Positions 4,616 to 5,088 of a stretch of 5,088 nucleotides of DNA are shown piece after piece. The stretch is from JANWHV01 sp035534995 (GTDB lineage: Bacteria; Chloroflexota; UBA5177; JANWHV01). The translations under genes and the position numbers were made by a program. Numbering within the stretch: position 1 is the stretch's first letter; each line of letters starts with the position of its first letter. A model generated the notes under the pieces. The model was not told the origin of the DNA. It was given only the letters and a program-made list of their open reading frames with translations, and did not search any database. The stretch spans positions 1 to 5,088 of the forward strand of contig DATLQX010000031.1 of assembly GCA_035534995.1 (NCBI GenBank), read 5' to 3'.

Positions 4616-5088
4616 TTAGCTGGGCGTTGCGTTGGGGTCGTGCCCGGTGTCCTGCATGCTGGTGACGTCCAGTTGGGGCCAGGTCATCGAGGCACCATAA
4701 CCATTAGTGCCCTGGAACGGCTGATCGACCGTGCCTTCGACTGTCACATCATCCCCGCTGAGCATGGAGCTGATATCTATGCTCGGCGGCACGAGCAGAA
4801 TGACCTCGCCCTCGCCAGTGTCACCTTGATAGACGCCAAGATATTCCCAGCAGCCTACCACGCTGTTCCCGGAACCGTCGGGACCGAGGAACTTCGCGAT
4901 CACGCACTTCCAGGAGACCAGATCGCCCTGATAGAGGTCTGGATGATCGCGAACCATGGGGTAGGTATCACCGGAGATAACGGGCGCGACGGTGGGCGAA
5001 TCGGTGGGGACAAGTGTGTCGGTGGGGACAGGCGTTTCGGTGGGCACAGCAGTCGGAGTAGATGGGACCGGGGTCGGCGTTTCCGACT
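4616..5088 (-). CDS. Exported protein with Thr/Pro-rich linker and C-terminal OB-fold-like domain (5' end outside window)
   Basis: The frame stays open to the window edge, so the N-terminus is missing; the GTG at 5045-5047 lies within the linker and is not a likely start. The visible N-terminal part is a low-complexity linker of Thr, Pro, Val, Ser and acidic residues (SETPTPVPSTPTAV, then PTETPVPTDTLVPTDSP), typical of cell-surface proteins and lipoproteins in Chloroflexota. It is followed by a compact domain of about 110 residues. That domain has DTYPMVRDHPDLYQGDLVSW, a Cys pair (CVIAKFLG and VVGCWEYLG), VILLVPPSID, GDDVTVEGTVDQPFQGTNGYG and a final WPQLDVTSM. The pattern GD-x-V-x-(V/W) followed by beta strands and GDDVTVEGTV resembles the small OB-fold domains found in secreted bacterial proteins. 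A signal peptide and possibly another domain should lie upstream. Function is unknown. The gene converges on the small Cys protein, with 17 nt between stops. Confidence 0.78.
   Translation of the reverse strand, partial: SETPTPVPSTPTAVPTETPVPTDTLVPTDSPTVAPVISGDTYPMVRDHPDLYQGDLVSWKCVIAKFLGPDGSGNSVVGCWEYLGVYQGDTGEGEVILLVPPSIDISSMLSGDDVTVEGTVDQPFQGTNGYGASMTWPQLDVTSMQDTGHDPNATPS
5001..5054 (-). repeat. 18-bp tandem repeat, three units, coding for a T-x-V-P-T-(D/E) linker
   Basis: Units at 5001-5018, 5019-5036 and 5037-5054 each begin TCGGTGGG on the + strand. Neighbouring units match at 15 of 18 and 14 of 18 positions. A partial unit (CGGTGGGCGAA) precedes them near 4990. Read on the - strand they encode TAVPTE, TPVPTD and TLVPTD. 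The length keeps the frame, so copy-number changes would only lengthen or shorten the linker. Confidence 0.7.

Overview
This is a GC-rich bacterial window. It carries the end of an RNA-repair gene, a membrane thiol-disulfide transporter, a two-gene operon for exported proteins, a long non-coding spacer with several repeats, a small cysteine-containing protein, and part of an exported protein with a Thr/Pro linker. The T-x-V-P-T-D/E linker, the bacterial Pnkp ligase end and the compact CcdA together suggest Chloroflexota (for example a Thermomicrobia-like lineage). This is inferred from protein style; no rRNA or other phylogenetic marker is present.

Layout. On the + strand, 1-471 is the C-terminal end of bacterial Pnkp (ligase domain, motifs EGMVVK and VKCRG). 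After a spacer of about 100 nt comes ccdA (574-1302). On the - strand, an operon reads 3596 to 1282. Its first gene encodes a secreted protein with two Ig-like beta domains (2790-3596). The second (1282-2790) encodes a membrane-anchored or secreted protein with the architecture of a clan GH-A glycosidase. The two genes share a TAATG stop/start, and the end of the second overlaps the end of ccdA tail to tail by 21 bp.

The stretch 3597-4253 (657 nt) has no convincing gene and lies between divergent genes. It holds candidate promoters for the - operon, a 13-nt direct repeat, two inverted repeats, and a run of GATRC-headed repeats spaced mostly 18-20 nt apart. A 114-aa protein of unknown function follows at 4254-4598 (+), with an excellent ribosome-binding site. 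It converges on an exported OB-fold-like protein (4616-5088, -, incomplete at the window edge).

The most notable observation is that the glycosidase-like protein keeps the clan GH-A scaffold motifs but has Ser where the acid/base Glu is expected (YWEIGTSP for YWEIGNEP) and Gln where the nucleophile Glu is expected (VGQWSIDT for VTEWNIDT). This suggests a non-catalytic, carbohydrate-binding pseudoenzyme, co-translated with an Ig-like partner. The repeat run upstream of the small Cys protein is the second item worth following.
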